Of a stretch of 64,000 nt of DNA, positions 35,617-44,487 are shown in pieces. The stretch is taken from positions 1 through 64,000 of the forward strand of contig WRFN01000011.1 in assembly GCA_009778785.1 (NCBI GenBank). The letters run 5' to 3'. The stretch is from Betaproteobacteria bacterium (GTDB taxonomy: Bacteria; Pseudomonadota; Gammaproteobacteria; Burkholderiales; Casimicrobiaceae). Below the pieces are notes generated by a model, which was not told the origin of the DNA, did not search any database, and saw only the letters and a list, made by a program, of their open reading frames with translations. The translations under genes were made by a program, and so were the position numbers. Each line of letters starts with the position of its first letter. Position 1 is the stretch's first letter.

Positions 35617-36741
35617 TCAATGGGCGGCGGCGCTATCGTCCGACTGCGCCGCTTGCGCGCGAGCGCCTTGATCGAGGTCGATCACGGCATCAACAACGTG
35701 CAAATAGGTTGCGATGTTTTGGTGAAATCGCGTCAGCGCTTCGCGCGCGGCTACCGGATCGCGGTAGCTGGGCGGCGTGAACAAGCTGCCTTTGCCGGTC
35801 GGCAAAGCGATGAAGAAGCGTTTGTCCTCGGTCATCACTTCGGGCGTGCCGTAAATCGTGGCCAAATGAAGAAAGCGTTCCATGAACGCTGGGGTCAGTA
35901 GCGCGCGCGCCGAAACCTGATCCGACGAATGAACTTGAAAGGTCTTGGCGAACGCGGGGTCTTCGAGATGCACGCTTTGCAAACCGTCGAACAAATGTTC
36001 GGCGAAGTTGCTGATCGCGCCTTGCGCCGAAACGACGGTGACACCTTGCAGCCCTCGCGGCAACGTCAACGCGATCATGATGCCGCCGAAGATCAATACG
36101 GTTTGCTTTCCTTCTCGAGCCGTTATGTCCAGATCGAAGATCGACAGCGGGATACCGCGATAATCGCCATGAATTTCATCGGTAGAGTTGGAGTAGTCCC
36201 AATGAGGAAAAAGATGGTAGCGCTTGAATTCGTCCAGCGACGGTTGCGAAGATCGCCATTCGAGATGCCCGCCGAAGCCCGCCAGAAGTGTCGGCATCAC
36301 CCGCTCTTTGAAGAGTTTGTTGTAGGCTTTGACGACAAGTTGCGCAGCCGTCCACGCCCAGAGGCCGCCAAAGGCAGCGCCCACAATGGCAAATTGGATC
36401 ACTTTCCCGACACCAAAAACGACATGATGGCGATCTGTGGTTCCGAAAAGAAACCACGACAAAAGCAGGCTCAGTAAAACGCCGATGGGAACGCTTTTTA
36501 TCCCTACCGAAAAAAGCCGTTCGTAAACCTGTTTCTTGGTTTGTTGCCGCACGGTTTCCAACTCAGCGAGGGTGGCCTTCAGCGCAGCATCGGGTTCATA
36601 AGGCGTGGCCGGTTGGGAATCGGCGAGGGCGTTCGGCCGTCTGCCCGTCATCCCGCCGATGATTGTCTGTAGCGCCTGCTGCGCCTGAGCATAGGCTTCG
36701 GCGTTTTTATCGCGGCGGGGGTCTTCGTGGTCGTCGCTCAT
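35617..36741 (-). CDS. DUF3137 membrane protein
   Basis: A 374-residue protein. A polar N-terminal region (about 80 residues) is followed by two membrane helices (about 103-122 and 133-157), then a large soluble domain containing HWDYSNSTDEIHGDYRGIPL, which fits the DUF3137 family. The function is unknown. It lies 71 bases downstream of lemA on the same strand; the LemA-DUF3137 pairing recurs in many bacteria. The 35402..35616 gap upstream of the methyltransferase contains nothing I recognise. Confidence 0.75.
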   Translation of the reverse strand: MSDDHEDPRRDKNAEAYAQAQQALQTIIGGMTGRRPNALADSQPATPYEPDAALKATLAELETVRQQTKKQVYERLFSVGIKSVPIGVLLSLLLSWFLFGTTDRHHVVFGVGKVIQFAIVGAAFGGLWAWTAAQLVVKAYNKLFKERVMPTLLAGFGGHLEWRSSQPSLDEFKRYHLFPHWDYSNSTDEIHGDYRGIPLSIFDLDITAREGKQTVLIFGGIMIALTLPRGLQGVTVVSAQGAISNFAEHLFDGLQSVHLEDPAFAKTFQVHSSDQVSARALLTPAFMERFLHLATIYGTPEVMTEDKRFFIALPTGKGSLFTPPSYRDPVAAREALTRFHQNIATYLHVVDAVIDLDQGARAQAAQSDDSAAAH

Positions 36742-36812
36742 GGTTTTTCGCTCATCAACGATGGCACGCGCTTACGCTGTCGGCGCCGCCGGTCATCACG
36801 ATCAACCACACG

Positions 36813-37385
36813 TCACAGATAATCCGCCGCGTTCACGGGGCTGCGGTATTCGGCGGGCGCTTCGAAAAAAGGCGGCATCTGGGTCACTCCGGCGAGCGGC
36901 GCGATCATTTGGCCGGGAAAAATCCGGCAAGCGTTGCGCAAACTGACAACGGCGGCGTTGTAAAAGCGACGCGCAGCAGCGACATTGGTTTCCACTTCCT
37001 GATAGGTGGTCTGCGCGTTCATCATTACCGCGTCGCTCTTGAGTTGGGGGTAACTTTCGGCGACGGCAAACAAGCGTCCCAAGCCCGCCGAAAGCTGGTT
37101 CTCGGTGTTGAATTTTTCGGCGAGCGTTTTGGGGTCGGCGTCGCTGAGTTTGCCTTGCGCGGCACTACGAAGCCGCGTGAGGTCGTCCATTAAATCTTTC
37201 TCGTGGCTCAAGAACCGCTTGGCAATTTCGAGCACATTCGGAATCAGTTCGTGACGCTGCGTCAGTTGCACGTCGATGTCCGACAGCGCTTCGTCCACCT
37301 GATTTTTGCGCTTGACGATGGCGACGTACCAAGCGAATACGGCAACAACAATGGCGACCACTACAACGATAAGTATGGTGTTCAT
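36813..37385 (-). CDS. lemA: LemA family protein
   Basis: A 190-residue protein with one N-terminal membrane helix (about 4-22) and a helical bundle that matches LemA: NQVDEALSDIDVQLTQRHELIPN, TYQEVETNVAAARRFYNAAV and FFEAPAEYR. The family is widespread and of unclear function. The N-terminal anchor suggests an inner-membrane protein. It heads an operon with the DUF3137 gene. Confidence 0.92.
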   Translation of the reverse strand: MNTILIVVVVAIVVAVFAWYVAIVKRKNQVDEALSDIDVQLTQRHELIPNVLEIAKRFLSHEKDLMDDLTRLRSAAQGKLSDADPKTLAEKFNTENQLSAGLGRLFAVAESYPQLKSDAVMMNAQTTYQEVETNVAAARRFYNAAVVSLRNACRIFPGQMIAPLAGVTQMPPFFEAPAEYRSPVNAADYL

Positions 37386-37572
37386 GGGATGCTTTCTCTT
37401 AATGCCGGGATGGATATTTCAGGGCGAGATTGAAGTCGATACGGTAAGGTTGACTGTTGACGTTTTGTTCTTCCAAACAAGTTTGCCGAAGCCCCGCGTC
37501 AGGCGGCGCTTCGACAGATTCAGAACGAGCGAACACGGGCGCGCCGTGCTCGCTCACGGAAGCGAAAGCGCG

Positions 37573-38169
37573 TTATTTCCTTTCGTTCCTGTCGTTCTTT
37601 TCCCTGCCTTGTTGCTGCTGAACCGGAGCACCGGAGTGCTGCTGCGGTTGCGGTTGCGGACGTTGTTGCGGGCGCTGTTGCGGCGGCGGCGCGTTATGGC
37701 GCTCGTCCTTGACTACCGGACGACGGTTGTCGTTACGCTGCGGCGCACCACGCCGATCTACCGGCGGACGGCGAACGTCGTTCCGGCGCTCGAAATCGGC
37801 GCGCCGACTATTATAGTAGCTGCGATGGCTCCGGTAATGCGGAACATAAACGTTCTGATACCAGTTGCGATTGACGAAATACACCGGACGATTGCAGGCG
37901 TTGTACATTCCGCAATAGCTGCCCCAACTGGCGTACTGTGCCGGCGGCACATAGAGATAGACCGGCGCCACACCCACTGCGACCGGTTGAATGGCCACCG
38001 GTTGTTGGTACACCAACTGCGGCGGCGGCGCATCGCCGATGTCGATGGCGCCATAGAACCCGGGCGCGCCGACCGACACGGAGACTGATGTTTGCGCCGA
38101 GCTCGCGGCGGCAGCGGCAGCCAGAATCACGCCGACGCTAACGTAGAAAAAACTTTTGACTTTCATCAT
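37573..38169 (-). CDS. exported basic Pro/Gln-rich hypothetical protein
   Basis: A 198-residue protein with a signal peptide ending in AASSAQ. An aromatic middle follows (YLYVPPAQYASWGSYCG, YYNSRR), then a highly basic, Arg/Pro/Gln-rich tail (PPPQQRPQQRPQPQPQQ). The tail looks disordered. The function is not recognised. An AAGGAAG ribosome-binding site precedes the double ATG (38169 or 38166). It is monocistronic, with 187 bases to lemA. Confidence 0.7.
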   Translation of the reverse strand: MMKVKSFFYVSVGVILAAAAAASSAQTSVSVSVGAPGFYGAIDIGDAPPPQLVYQQPVAIQPVAVGVAPVYLYVPPAQYASWGSYCGMYNACNRPVYFVNRNWYQNVYVPHYRSHRSYYNSRRADFERRNDVRRPPVDRRGAPQRNDNRRPVVKDERHNAPPPQQRPQQRPQPQPQQHSGAPVQQQQGREKNDRNERK

Positions 38170-38382
38170 GCTTCCTTTCGTTCAAAAAAAGAGAGGTAAA
38201 TGAGATAGTATGAATTTCGGGTAGGTGTTTGTGCTCACCAAGTACAAATTTCTTTTCACTTTCTTTGACTTGGCGCAAGTTCATCACCCCTGTCGTCGTA
38301 ATCGGCAAACTTGTCTTCAATCCCCGACAGTCCGGTTATGCGCCATGTTCACACATCAATCAAAGCCACCCTGACGCGCCGA

Positions 38383-38982
38383 TCACTGCTCCGCCGGCGC
38401 CTGCACGCGAATCGAATTGTCGTAAGTAATCTTCTGTACAGTGTGCGACTTTTTGCCCAACGCCTCCCCGTCGCTCTCGCTTCCGACCAACTGACCGGCC
38501 GCGTTCAAATAAAACCTGCCGTGACTGATAACGTGCAGGCCGCCCATGTCCATATCGAAATCCGCGTGATAAGCGCGCACGGCCTGACCGTTGAACGTCG
38601 TCATGCCCTCATCGCGCACTTCCTTCGCGTTACGCAACATTTTGTCGCGCATCGACGCTTCCGAGTTCTTCATGTTCGGGCGATTCGGATCGCTCGGCGA
38701 TTTCATCCACTTTCCGTTGCCCGCCCGCATCCAGCGCGCGTCCGGCAACATGATCATCTCGTGCGTGTCCATTTTCATGTGAGACCGATCCGGGCCGTCG
38801 TGCTCCACCACGGATTTGATCACGCTACCCTTCTCGTCGGTAATAGTCATTTCCGCGCGATAGCGCGCGTTTTCCATTTTCTTCATCGCCGCCGACACAT
38901 CGTCGAGAGGAGCGGCCAGCGCAAGCGGCGACAACGCCGCACTGAACGCCACAAGCAAAACCACCGATTGACGCCATGACAT
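38383..38982 (-). CDS. exported hypothetical protein, possibly LolA-like
   Basis: A 199-residue protein with a signal peptide (LSPLALA). The mature part has DVSAAMKKMENARYRAEMTITDEKG, which resembles the start of LolA/LolB-like lipoprotein-binding folds. Met is unusually frequent (HMKMDTHEMIM, DMDMGG). The track starts at 39075, but ATG 38982 is preceded by GGGAGA at good spacing and begins the signal peptide. The fold assignment is tentative. Confidence 0.7.
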   Translation of the reverse strand: MSWRQSVVLLVAFSAALSPLALAAPLDDVSAAMKKMENARYRAEMTITDEKGSVIKSVVEHDGPDRSHMKMDTHEMIMLPDARWMRAGNGKWMKSPSDPNRPNMKNSEASMRDKMLRNAKEVRDEGMTTFNGQAVRAYHADFDMDMGGLHVISHGRFYLNAAGQLVGSESDGEALGKKSHTVQKITYDNSIRVQAPAEQ

Positions 38983-39499
38983 GATTTTCTCCCAGCCCGA
39001 CAGCGAAACAACGCTGCCCGCAAGGCTCACTAAAAAGCCAAATAATTGCCATGAATCATGCCAGAACTGCGCCAACTTTCACAATCGACGCCAAAAGAAA
39101 TGGTTGGGACTCGCTTCGCTGTTGCCGGTAAGCAACAGTCAAGCCCGCGAAGTTTTGTCGATTCCGGATGCTCCGCAGGAGCGGCATCCTGCCGCCCGCA
39201 AAAATTCGTTTGCGCCGAAATGCAGGACGAATCAGGCCGCAGGCCGTTCACCATAGCCCGTCAACTTATCGCGACCATTCTCGATGGACCGATTTTTATC
39301 TGCGGGAGAAAAAAGATAAGATACGTCAACGCGGCGATTCGCCGATGATTGGCGCGATGATTTTTATATTGAAAGAGATACGGCGGACGGCGGCCTTATC
39401 CGCCCACACTTCTTCATGTGCATTGCGGCAGACAAGCCCGGCGTAAAAGGTTTTTCATCGCAGGCGAAATTCAACGCAACATCAGGATAGAGGTGAATC
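38983..39499. other. intergenic region with REP copy, no gene
   Basis: Apart from the REP-like copy at 39171..39200 and the start signals of the two flanking genes, I see no gene or RNA. The ORFs listed by the track here overlap on both strands and show no family features. Confidence 0.5.
39171..39200. repeat. REP-like intergenic repeat, copy 3
   Basis: CTCCGCAGGAGCGGCATCCT followed by GCCGCCCGC, a diverged family copy. Confidence 0.6.
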
Positions 39500-39874
39500 A
39501 TGGCATGGTATGTTGCAAGTGTGATAATGAGCATCAAGAAAAAGGAAGGGAAACAGAAGAACCTGCCTGTTTACGAAAATTTTGTTCTCGTTGAGGGTGA
39601 CGACTCGGATCAAGCATTGGAAAAAACGATCGCTATTGCAAGAAATGAGGCATCTGCCAATGGCAACATGTGGCTCGACGGCAAACCGGCAAGAATGGTG
39701 TTTGAGGGGATCCGAAAACTCATCACCATCAGCAATCCTGTGGACAGGGATTTGGATTCGTCTCCTCCCGCCACGGGAACGGAATTGACTTATTCTCAAT
39801 ATCTGATAAAAACCAAAACGCAACTGAAGCATCTTGTCTCGGGGAAAGCTGTCAACATCAAATACATCGAGTAG
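39500..39874 (+). CDS. DUF4288-like hypothetical protein
   Basis: A 124-residue soluble protein starting MAWYVASVIMSI, with NLPVYENFVLVEGDDSDQAL and the segment MVFEGIRKLITI. The pattern of an N-terminal WY-x-A strand and a central acidic loop resembles the small DUF4288 family; this is tentative. A GAGG ribosome-binding site precedes ATG 39500. It stands alone between two gene-poor stretches and is AT-richer than its neighbours. The 39875..40140 gap after it shows only a short remnant-like frame and a GGTTAAC/GTTAACC inverted repeat. Confidence 0.65.
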   Translation: MAWYVASVIMSIKKKEGKQKNLPVYENFVLVEGDDSDQALEKTIAIARNEASANGNMWLDGKPARMVFEGIRKLITISNPVDRDLDSSPPATGTELTYSQYLIKTKTQLKHLVSGKAVNIKYIE

Positions 39875-40140
39875 CAAGCGTAGAATGGGACGCGCAGCGC
39901 CGTGTCGCAGAAACTCAAAGGGAGTCTCGGAATGAAAATTCAAAACACGGACAAACCCCCTCTTCAATATTTTATTGGATGAACCAGAGGTTAACCGATA
40001 CGGGCATAATGAGTTAACCCGCTTTGGAATTTTGCGTATTGCCGTATCAAATCTGGCATTACGACGGCAAGGCGTAGAAATCGCTTGTTGACCTTGTGGG
40101 TTTGTACAAGAGAGATGAGCACTAATATGAAAGAGAATTC

Positions 40141-40476
40141 ATGATAACCATTCAATGGTCAGATTTTGAGAAAGTCGAACTGCGGGTCGGCACGATCATC
40201 GACGCCAAGTTGAATGCCAAGGCGCACAAACCGGCTTACGTTCTTACCGTCGATTTGGGGTCTATGGGAACACGGCAATCCAGCGCCCAGATCACCGATC
40301 ATTACAGCGCAGAGGAACTCATCGGTCGGCAGGTGTTGTGCGTGTGCAACTTCGAGCCCAAGCGCGTCGCCGGAGTGAAGTCGGAAGTGTTGGTGACGGG
40401 CGTGCACGATATTTCCGGAAAGGTGGTGCTGGCAAGCTTCGATCACCCGGTTCCCGATGGAGAGCGCTTGCTTTAA
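40141..40476 (+). CDS. csaA: CsaA-like tRNA-binding domain protein
   Basis: A 111-residue single-domain protein of the Trbp111/CsaA type (OB fold). Motifs are FEKVELRVGTIIDAK, the SSAQIT segment, QVLCVCNFEPKRVAGVKSEVLV and the C-terminal PVPDGERLL. The fold binds tRNA and, in Bacillus, acts as a secretion-related chaperone. It lies upstream of purC on the same strand with 96 bases between. Confidence 0.9.
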   Translation: MITIQWSDFEKVELRVGTIIDAKLNAKAHKPAYVLTVDLGSMGTRQSSAQITDHYSAEELIGRQVLCVCNFEPKRVAGVKSEVLVTGVHDISGKVVLASFDHPVPDGERLL

Positions 40477-40572
40477 GTTCGCGCCGGATATCACTCGCTT
40501 CTACGTCGATTCCCCGTCTCTGACGCCTGATGCTATGATTTCATTTTCCGTCTCACGAAAAAGGCAAACATC

Positions 40573-41295
40573 ATGATGAAAGGCAAGGAACTCTATCGCG
40601 GCAAGGCTAAAACCGTTTACGCCACCGACAATCCCCATTGGGTCATCATGCATTACCGAGACGATGTTTCTGCCTTCGACGGCGCCAAGCTCGCGCAGCT
40701 CGAGAAAAAAGGGGAAACCAACAATAAAATCAACGCCTTCATTATGGGACGGCTGGAAGAAACCGGCATCAAGACCCATTTCGTCAAGCTGTTGAACGAG
40801 CGCGAATCGCTGGTGCGGGCGATGAAAATGTTGCCGGTCGAATGCGTGGTGCGCAATGTTTGCGCCGGTTCGATGAGCAAGCGGCTGGGCATCGAGGAAG
40901 GCACCCGCTTGCCGGAACCGATTTTCGAGTATTTCTACAAGAGCGACGCGTTGCACGATCCGATGGTCAACGACGACCACATCCGCGTGTTGGGCTGGGC
41001 GAGCGAGGACGACATTCAGCGGATGCGCATTCTCACCCGTCGCGTCAACAAAATCCTGCAACCGCTGTTTGCCAACGCCGGCATTGATCTGGTCGATTAC
41101 AAGCTCGAATTCGGCCGCGCCGTGGATGAACCCGAAGGGCCGCTGTTGCTGGGCGACGAGTTCACGCCCGACGGTTGCCGGTTGTGGGACGCCAAGACCG
41201 GCGAGAAGATGGATAAGGATCGCTTCCGCCGCGACTTGGGCGAAGTGATCGAACATTACCGCGAAGTCGGCAAACGGATCGGCGTGCCGCTGTAA
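40573..41295 (+). CDS. purC: phosphoribosylaminoimidazole-succinocarboxamide synthase
   Basis: A 240-residue SAICAR synthetase: GKELYRGKAKTVYATD (ATP site), DVSAFDG, KTHFVKLL, VECVVRNVCAGS and LLLGDEFTPDGCRLWD. It couples CAIR with aspartate using ATP in purine synthesis. Two consecutive ATGs (40573 and 40576) are possible starts. It is followed by a long gene-poor stretch. Confidence 0.96.
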   Translation: MMKGKELYRGKAKTVYATDNPHWVIMHYRDDVSAFDGAKLAQLEKKGETNNKINAFIMGRLEETGIKTHFVKLLNERESLVRAMKMLPVECVVRNVCAGSMSKRLGIEEGTRLPEPIFEYFYKSDALHDPMVNDDHIRVLGWASEDDIQRMRILTRRVNKILQPLFANAGIDLVDYKLEFGRAVDEPEGPLLLGDEFTPDGCRLWDAKTGEKMDKDRFRRDLGEVIEHYREVGKRIGVPL

Positions 41296-41316
41296 GTTAG
41301 GATGCGCTGATTGACT

Positions 41317-41350
41317 CCGTTCCCCTGAGCCTGTCGAAGGGTGAGCGGAA
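41317..41350. repeat. CTGAGC-TCGAAG type intergenic repeat
   Basis: CCGTTCCCCTGAGCCTGTCG followed by AAGGGTGAGCGGAA. It is related to the copies at 24097 and 50611 and to the widespread bacterial repeat of this type. Confidence 0.65.
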
Positions 41351-41404
41351 GATCGTTGCAGGGCTTGCCCCTTCGACTTTGCTTGGGGGCAAATAGTGTT
41401 TTAG

Positions 41405-41444
41405 CAGGCCGTAGGGGGCGACTTTCTGCCGCCCCTACGGCCTG
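41405..41444. repeat. REP-like intergenic repeat, copy 4 (full palindrome)
   Basis: A 13-bp inverted repeat CAGGCCGTAGGGG/CCCCTACGGCCTG around the core GCGACTTTCTGCCG. This is the most complete copy of the family in the window and shows the whole hairpin. Confidence 0.8.
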
Positions 41445-41786
41445 ATTCACGCGCTATGCGATCTTCCCAAGTCGAGTATCTACAATCAACGAACGCATTC
41501 CGCTTTTGACAAAATTCGCTTTTGACAAACGGTAAGTTTGATCGACGTCAAAATTCTTTTGTTTCATTCTTCGATGAGCAGGCGATTCGTAGCGGGGAGT
41601 GAGATAATCGCGCTACGCATGTAAGAGTCGCTCAAGTTTTTTCATGAACAGCATGAACTTTCACGCTGTCGTTTTTGTTTTGTCGCAAGTTTTTCACGGC
41701 AAACGTTTCTCTGTGTCTCATTGTTCGCGCGGTTCACGATAACTGCGTCGATTCCTGTCTTCGATGCGTTAGCGGTTGGGTCGAAA

Positions 41787-41795
41787 TGCTATAAT
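41787..41795 (+). promoter_or_regulatory. extended -10 promoter
   Basis: TGCTATAAT is a consensus extended -10 element. No strong -35 hexamer is visible, which is usual for this class. The predicted start is near 41802, upstream of a terminator and no CDS. Confidence 0.6.
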
Positions 41796-41801
41796 GAAAA
41801 T

Positions 41802-41897
41802 ATCGAAAGGAATCCGGCTTGATGATCTGCCTGATAACCTGTTAGGGGCAACTGTCCGAAGAGGCTGTAAGGGTGTTTGTTAAAAAACATCTTTTTT
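41802..41897 (+). ncRNA. candidate small RNA or terminated leader
   Basis: An extended -10 promoter and a Rho-independent terminator 75-95 bases downstream delimit a short transcript of about 96 nt with no convincing coding sequence. It includes CAACTGTCCGAAG, a 13-mer of which the 12-base AACTGTCCGAAG recurs near 42448. I recognise no known RNA family. An attenuated leader for something downstream is an alternative, but no good gene follows before 42582. Confidence 0.45.
41872..41897 (+). terminator. Rho-independent terminator
   Basis: Stem GGTGTTT/AAACATC with loop GTTAAA, followed by TTTTTT. Confidence 0.7.
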
Positions 41898-42581
41898 ATA
41901 TTTGAGTCGGATCGAGAATGCCGTCATGCACCAGAAACAGGCAAGACCGAAGGGGTTGAAGACGATGTTGCAGGAAAATTGGAGACAGCGCCGGGAAAGC
42001 CAGCCGACCGGACGAGTACCCGTCGCAGCGACGTGTCTCCCATCGCCGACGCCCGTTCCAACACGGTTCGCCCGCTCCCGACAAGTTCAATTGTCACAAA
42101 AATGTCTGAACTTATCCCGCTCGCTTGCCCGGAACCGTCCGGCGGCGGAAAAGCAATGGAATTTTTCCGAAAGAGTGTCTCTTTCTTTCCAGCCTGAACA
42201 CTCCCGACAGGGGTCGCAAAGGCGTAAAGCCAAGCTAAAAAATCTATTAGCTGTTAAAGTAATAGGTTGTAGCATGGCCTCTCCGTTTTTGGGTGGCAAT
42301 ACCGTAGTCATTGAGCGTTCGACGACACGGAAATCGTCCGATTATGGGTTTGTCGTGCGGCGAAATACCGGTGAAGTGCCCGTTTGCACTGCCGGATGGC
42401 TTGCGACACAAGGCGTGTCAGCTTGCGGCGACAAACCGCAGCGACAACTGTCCGAAGGAGACCGACGTTTGAATTGGTTCGGAGATTGTGTCGGCGCTGT
42501 TCAGGCCATCGGATGAGTAAGATACAGATCTGGAACTGGAGCTTTTTAATTTAACCAAGGAATCATAGCCAAGGAATCATT
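41898..42581. other. gene-poor region, doubtful ORF
   Basis: The track ORF 41902..42516 starts with TTG without a ribosome-binding site and has no recognisable domain, so I do not call it. The stretch 42225..42275 has a perfect hairpin AGCTAA/TTAGCT and a GTCGCAAAGGC motif slightly reminiscent of c-di-GMP-I riboswitches, but the fit is not good enough for a call. Just before the next gene the 12-mer CCAAGGAATCAT is repeated in tandem (42555 and 42569), doubling the ribosome-binding site. Confidence 0.4.
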
Positions 42582-43220
42582 ATGAAAAAAACTCTGTTTG
42601 CGCTCGCAAGCGTGACACTGTTCGCTTGGTCGCTGTTTGCCAGTGCCGCCGATTCGGCAAAGGTCGAGTTCAAGGGCATTCCTTTTGGGGCTTCGCAAGA
42701 GACTTTGCTCAAGAAATTCTCGGACTTCAAGTGCGCTGGCGGGACGTGTAATCTCTACGTCGATACCGAAGCCGAAAAAAAATGTCAGGAGAACAGGGGC
42801 AACGACCCGAAGGACATCATCAACATCAAGCGGACTCTGGATTGCCAACGCGAGTACCGGAATCAGATGCGGTACGGTCCGGCGGCGGTTCAGGCCTACA
42901 TCGTGAAGTTTGAAGGCGACAAATTGGGCTATGTGTCGATTATTTTCCATTCCAACTGGTACCGTGATGTCCGCGATGCGCTGGTTGAGAAGTTCGGCTC
43001 GCAGGCCGACGAAAAAATGGAAACCGTCCAGAACCGGTTTGGCGACAACTTCGAGAATCACATGGTGACTTGGAAACTCGGCAACGATTTCGTGCAAATC
43101 GAAGAACGCGGCGCCGGAATCGACTCGGCGGCGGTTCGTCTGGTCTCCGGCACATTCGCGGGCATCGACCAGGAAAAGATGAGAAGAGAAAGAGCGCGCG
43201 AAGCGGCGAGAGACCTCTGA
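42582..43220 (+). CDS. exported hypothetical protein
   Basis: A 212-residue protein with a signal peptide (SLFASAA). The mature part begins VEFKGIPFGASQETLLKKF, the kind of start seen in small exported proteins that bind or sense metabolites, but no family is recognised. Two pairs of cysteines (CAGGTC, and C plus C in the next 25 residues) could form disulfides. The C-terminus is Arg/Glu-rich. ATG 42582 follows AAGGAATCATT. A terminator lies 52 bases downstream. Confidence 0.7.
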   Translation: MKKTLFALASVTLFAWSLFASAADSAKVEFKGIPFGASQETLLKKFSDFKCAGGTCNLYVDTEAEKKCQENRGNDPKDIINIKRTLDCQREYRNQMRYGPAAVQAYIVKFEGDKLGYVSIIFHSNWYRDVRDALVEKFGSQADEKMETVQNRFGDNFENHMVTWKLGNDFVQIEERGAGIDSAAVRLVSGTFAGIDQEKMRRERAREAARDL

Positions 43221-43271
43221 TAGAAACGAGACTGTTCAAACAATTTGTTGCATTCGTGCAACAGCGGGAAA

Positions 43272-43297
43272 GCCGGCTTTATGCCGGCAATCTTTTT
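43272..43297 (+). terminator. terminator
   Basis: Stem GCCGGC/GCCGGC with a five-base loop followed by AATCTTTTT, after the exported hypothetical gene. Confidence 0.7.
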
Positions 43298-43416
43298 GTT
43301 CGCGCGGAAATTCAAGCCGCGATGTCTGAAAACATCGCCATCGGCAAGCGTCGGCGGAGCAGATGAGTCTGCCCCGCCGATGATTTTCTGATCCCTCCCT
43401 TTCTTGCCCACCGCCC

Positions 43417-44487
43417 ATGCGCACCCATGCCCCCATTGCCGCCCATCCGGTTGCCCGCTGGCTGATTCTGATCACGCTGGCGGTCGGCATCTATTTCTTT
43501 CACGTCTTTCTGGTGCCGATTCTGGCGGCGCTCATCATCGCGTTCGCCTCGTGGCCGCTGTACGAAAAACTGGTGGCGCGCTGCCATGGAAAAACGTGGC
43601 TGTCCGCCGGCATCGTTACCTTTCTGGTGTTGCTACTGATCGTTGTGCCGCTGGTCATCGTCGTGTTTTACACCACCCGCGAAATCCAGCAATGGGTCGG
43701 CTGGCTGACCTCCGTCAACCGCTTCGGGGCAGAGTCGCCCGTCTGGCTGACGCAGTTACCCGGCGTCGGCACGTATCTGGCGGAATGGTGGGACGAAACC
43801 CTGAACCACCCGCACGCCATCAGCGATCTGGCGCAAATGGTCGGCTTGGGGCAACTCGCCAACATTTCGCGCGTGGTCATCACCTTTGGCGGCCAGTTGT
43901 TCTCGGTGCTGCTGGTCCTGCTGTTCATGCTGATCACCCTGTTCTTCGTGTACAAGGACGGCCACACCCTCGCGCAACAACTCGACAAAATCGGCGAGCG
44001 CATTTTACCCAACCGCTGGCATCGCGTGTCGCGCGTCGTACCGACAATGGTCAGCGCCACCGTTACCGGCATGGTCATCATCGCCATCGGCGAAGGTATC
44101 GTGCTCGGCATAGCTTACCGGATTGCCGGAGCGCCGGCGCCGCTGACTCTCGGCGTCATCACCGCCTTCATGGCCATGATTCCGGGCGGCGCGCCGACAG
44201 CGATGACGCTGGTGTCGCTCTACCTGCTCGGCAGCGGCCATCCGGTGGCGGGCGTCGGCCTGTTTGCGTGGGGCGCGTTTGAATTGTTCGTCGTTGATAA
44301 AACCATCCGCCCGAAACTGGTCGGCGGTCCGGCCAAATTGCCATTCTTGCCGACACTGTTCGGGCTGGTCGGCGGCGTTCAGACGATGGGACTCGTCGGC
44401 TTGTTCATCGGCCCGGTAGTGATGGCGCTGCTGGTGGCGATATGGCGCGAATGGTTGACGGAGGAGGATGAGGCGGCAACCCCGTAG
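43417..44487 (+). CDS. perM: AI-2E family transporter (PerM-like)
   Basis: A 356-residue polytopic membrane protein with about eight predicted helices and the typical AI-2E/PerM layout: three N-terminal helices, a long periplasmic segment (about residues 85-150), then a C-terminal block including PGGAPTAMTL and LPTLFGLVGGVQTMGLVGLFIGP. Family members export small molecules or ions; the substrate is unknown. The stop codon TAG lies inside REP-like copy 5, so the repeat defines the protein's C-terminus (EAATP). Confidence 0.88.
   Translation: MRTHAPIAAHPVARWLILITLAVGIYFFHVFLVPILAALIIAFASWPLYEKLVARCHGKTWLSAGIVTFLVLLLIVVPLVIVVFYTTREIQQWVGWLTSVNRFGAESPVWLTQLPGVGTYLAEWWDETLNHPHAISDLAQMVGLGQLANISRVVITFGGQLFSVLLVLLFMLITLFFVYKDGHTLAQQLDKIGERILPNRWHRVSRVVPTMVSATVTGMVIIAIGEGIVLGIAYRIAGAPAPLTLGVITAFMAMIPGGAPTAMTLVSLYLLGSGHPVAGVGLFAWGAFELFVVDKTIRPKLVGGPAKLPFLPTLFGLVGGVQTMGLVGLFIGPVVMALLVAIWREWLTEEDEAATP

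Larger units (their letters stand above)
41296..41789. other. gene-poor region after purC with two repeats
   Basis: No gene is recognisable. The region holds a CTGAGC-type repeat (41317..41350) and the best REP-like palindrome (41405..41444). A pair of TTTTGACAAA-like sequences near 41505-41530 could be -35 boxes but have no partner that I can place with confidence. Confidence 0.5.

Noticed and set aside
35503-35901. 132-aa plus-strand ORF downstream of the R-M system
   Set aside because: Mostly antisense to the DUF3137 gene; no features.
39975-40091. 38-codon frame between the DUF4288-like gene and csaA
   Set aside because: TTG start, no ribosome-binding site, preceded by a stop; possibly a gene remnant but not supportable.
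42190-42275. Possible c-di-GMP-I (GEMM) riboswitch
   Set aside because: GTCGCAAAGGC recalls the GCAAAGCC signature, but the 5' GGCAAACC-GAAA helix and the receptor loop cannot be fitted convincingly.
41902-42516. 204-aa plus-strand ORF
   Set aside because: TTG start without ribosome-binding site, low-complexity basic composition and no recognisable motif.
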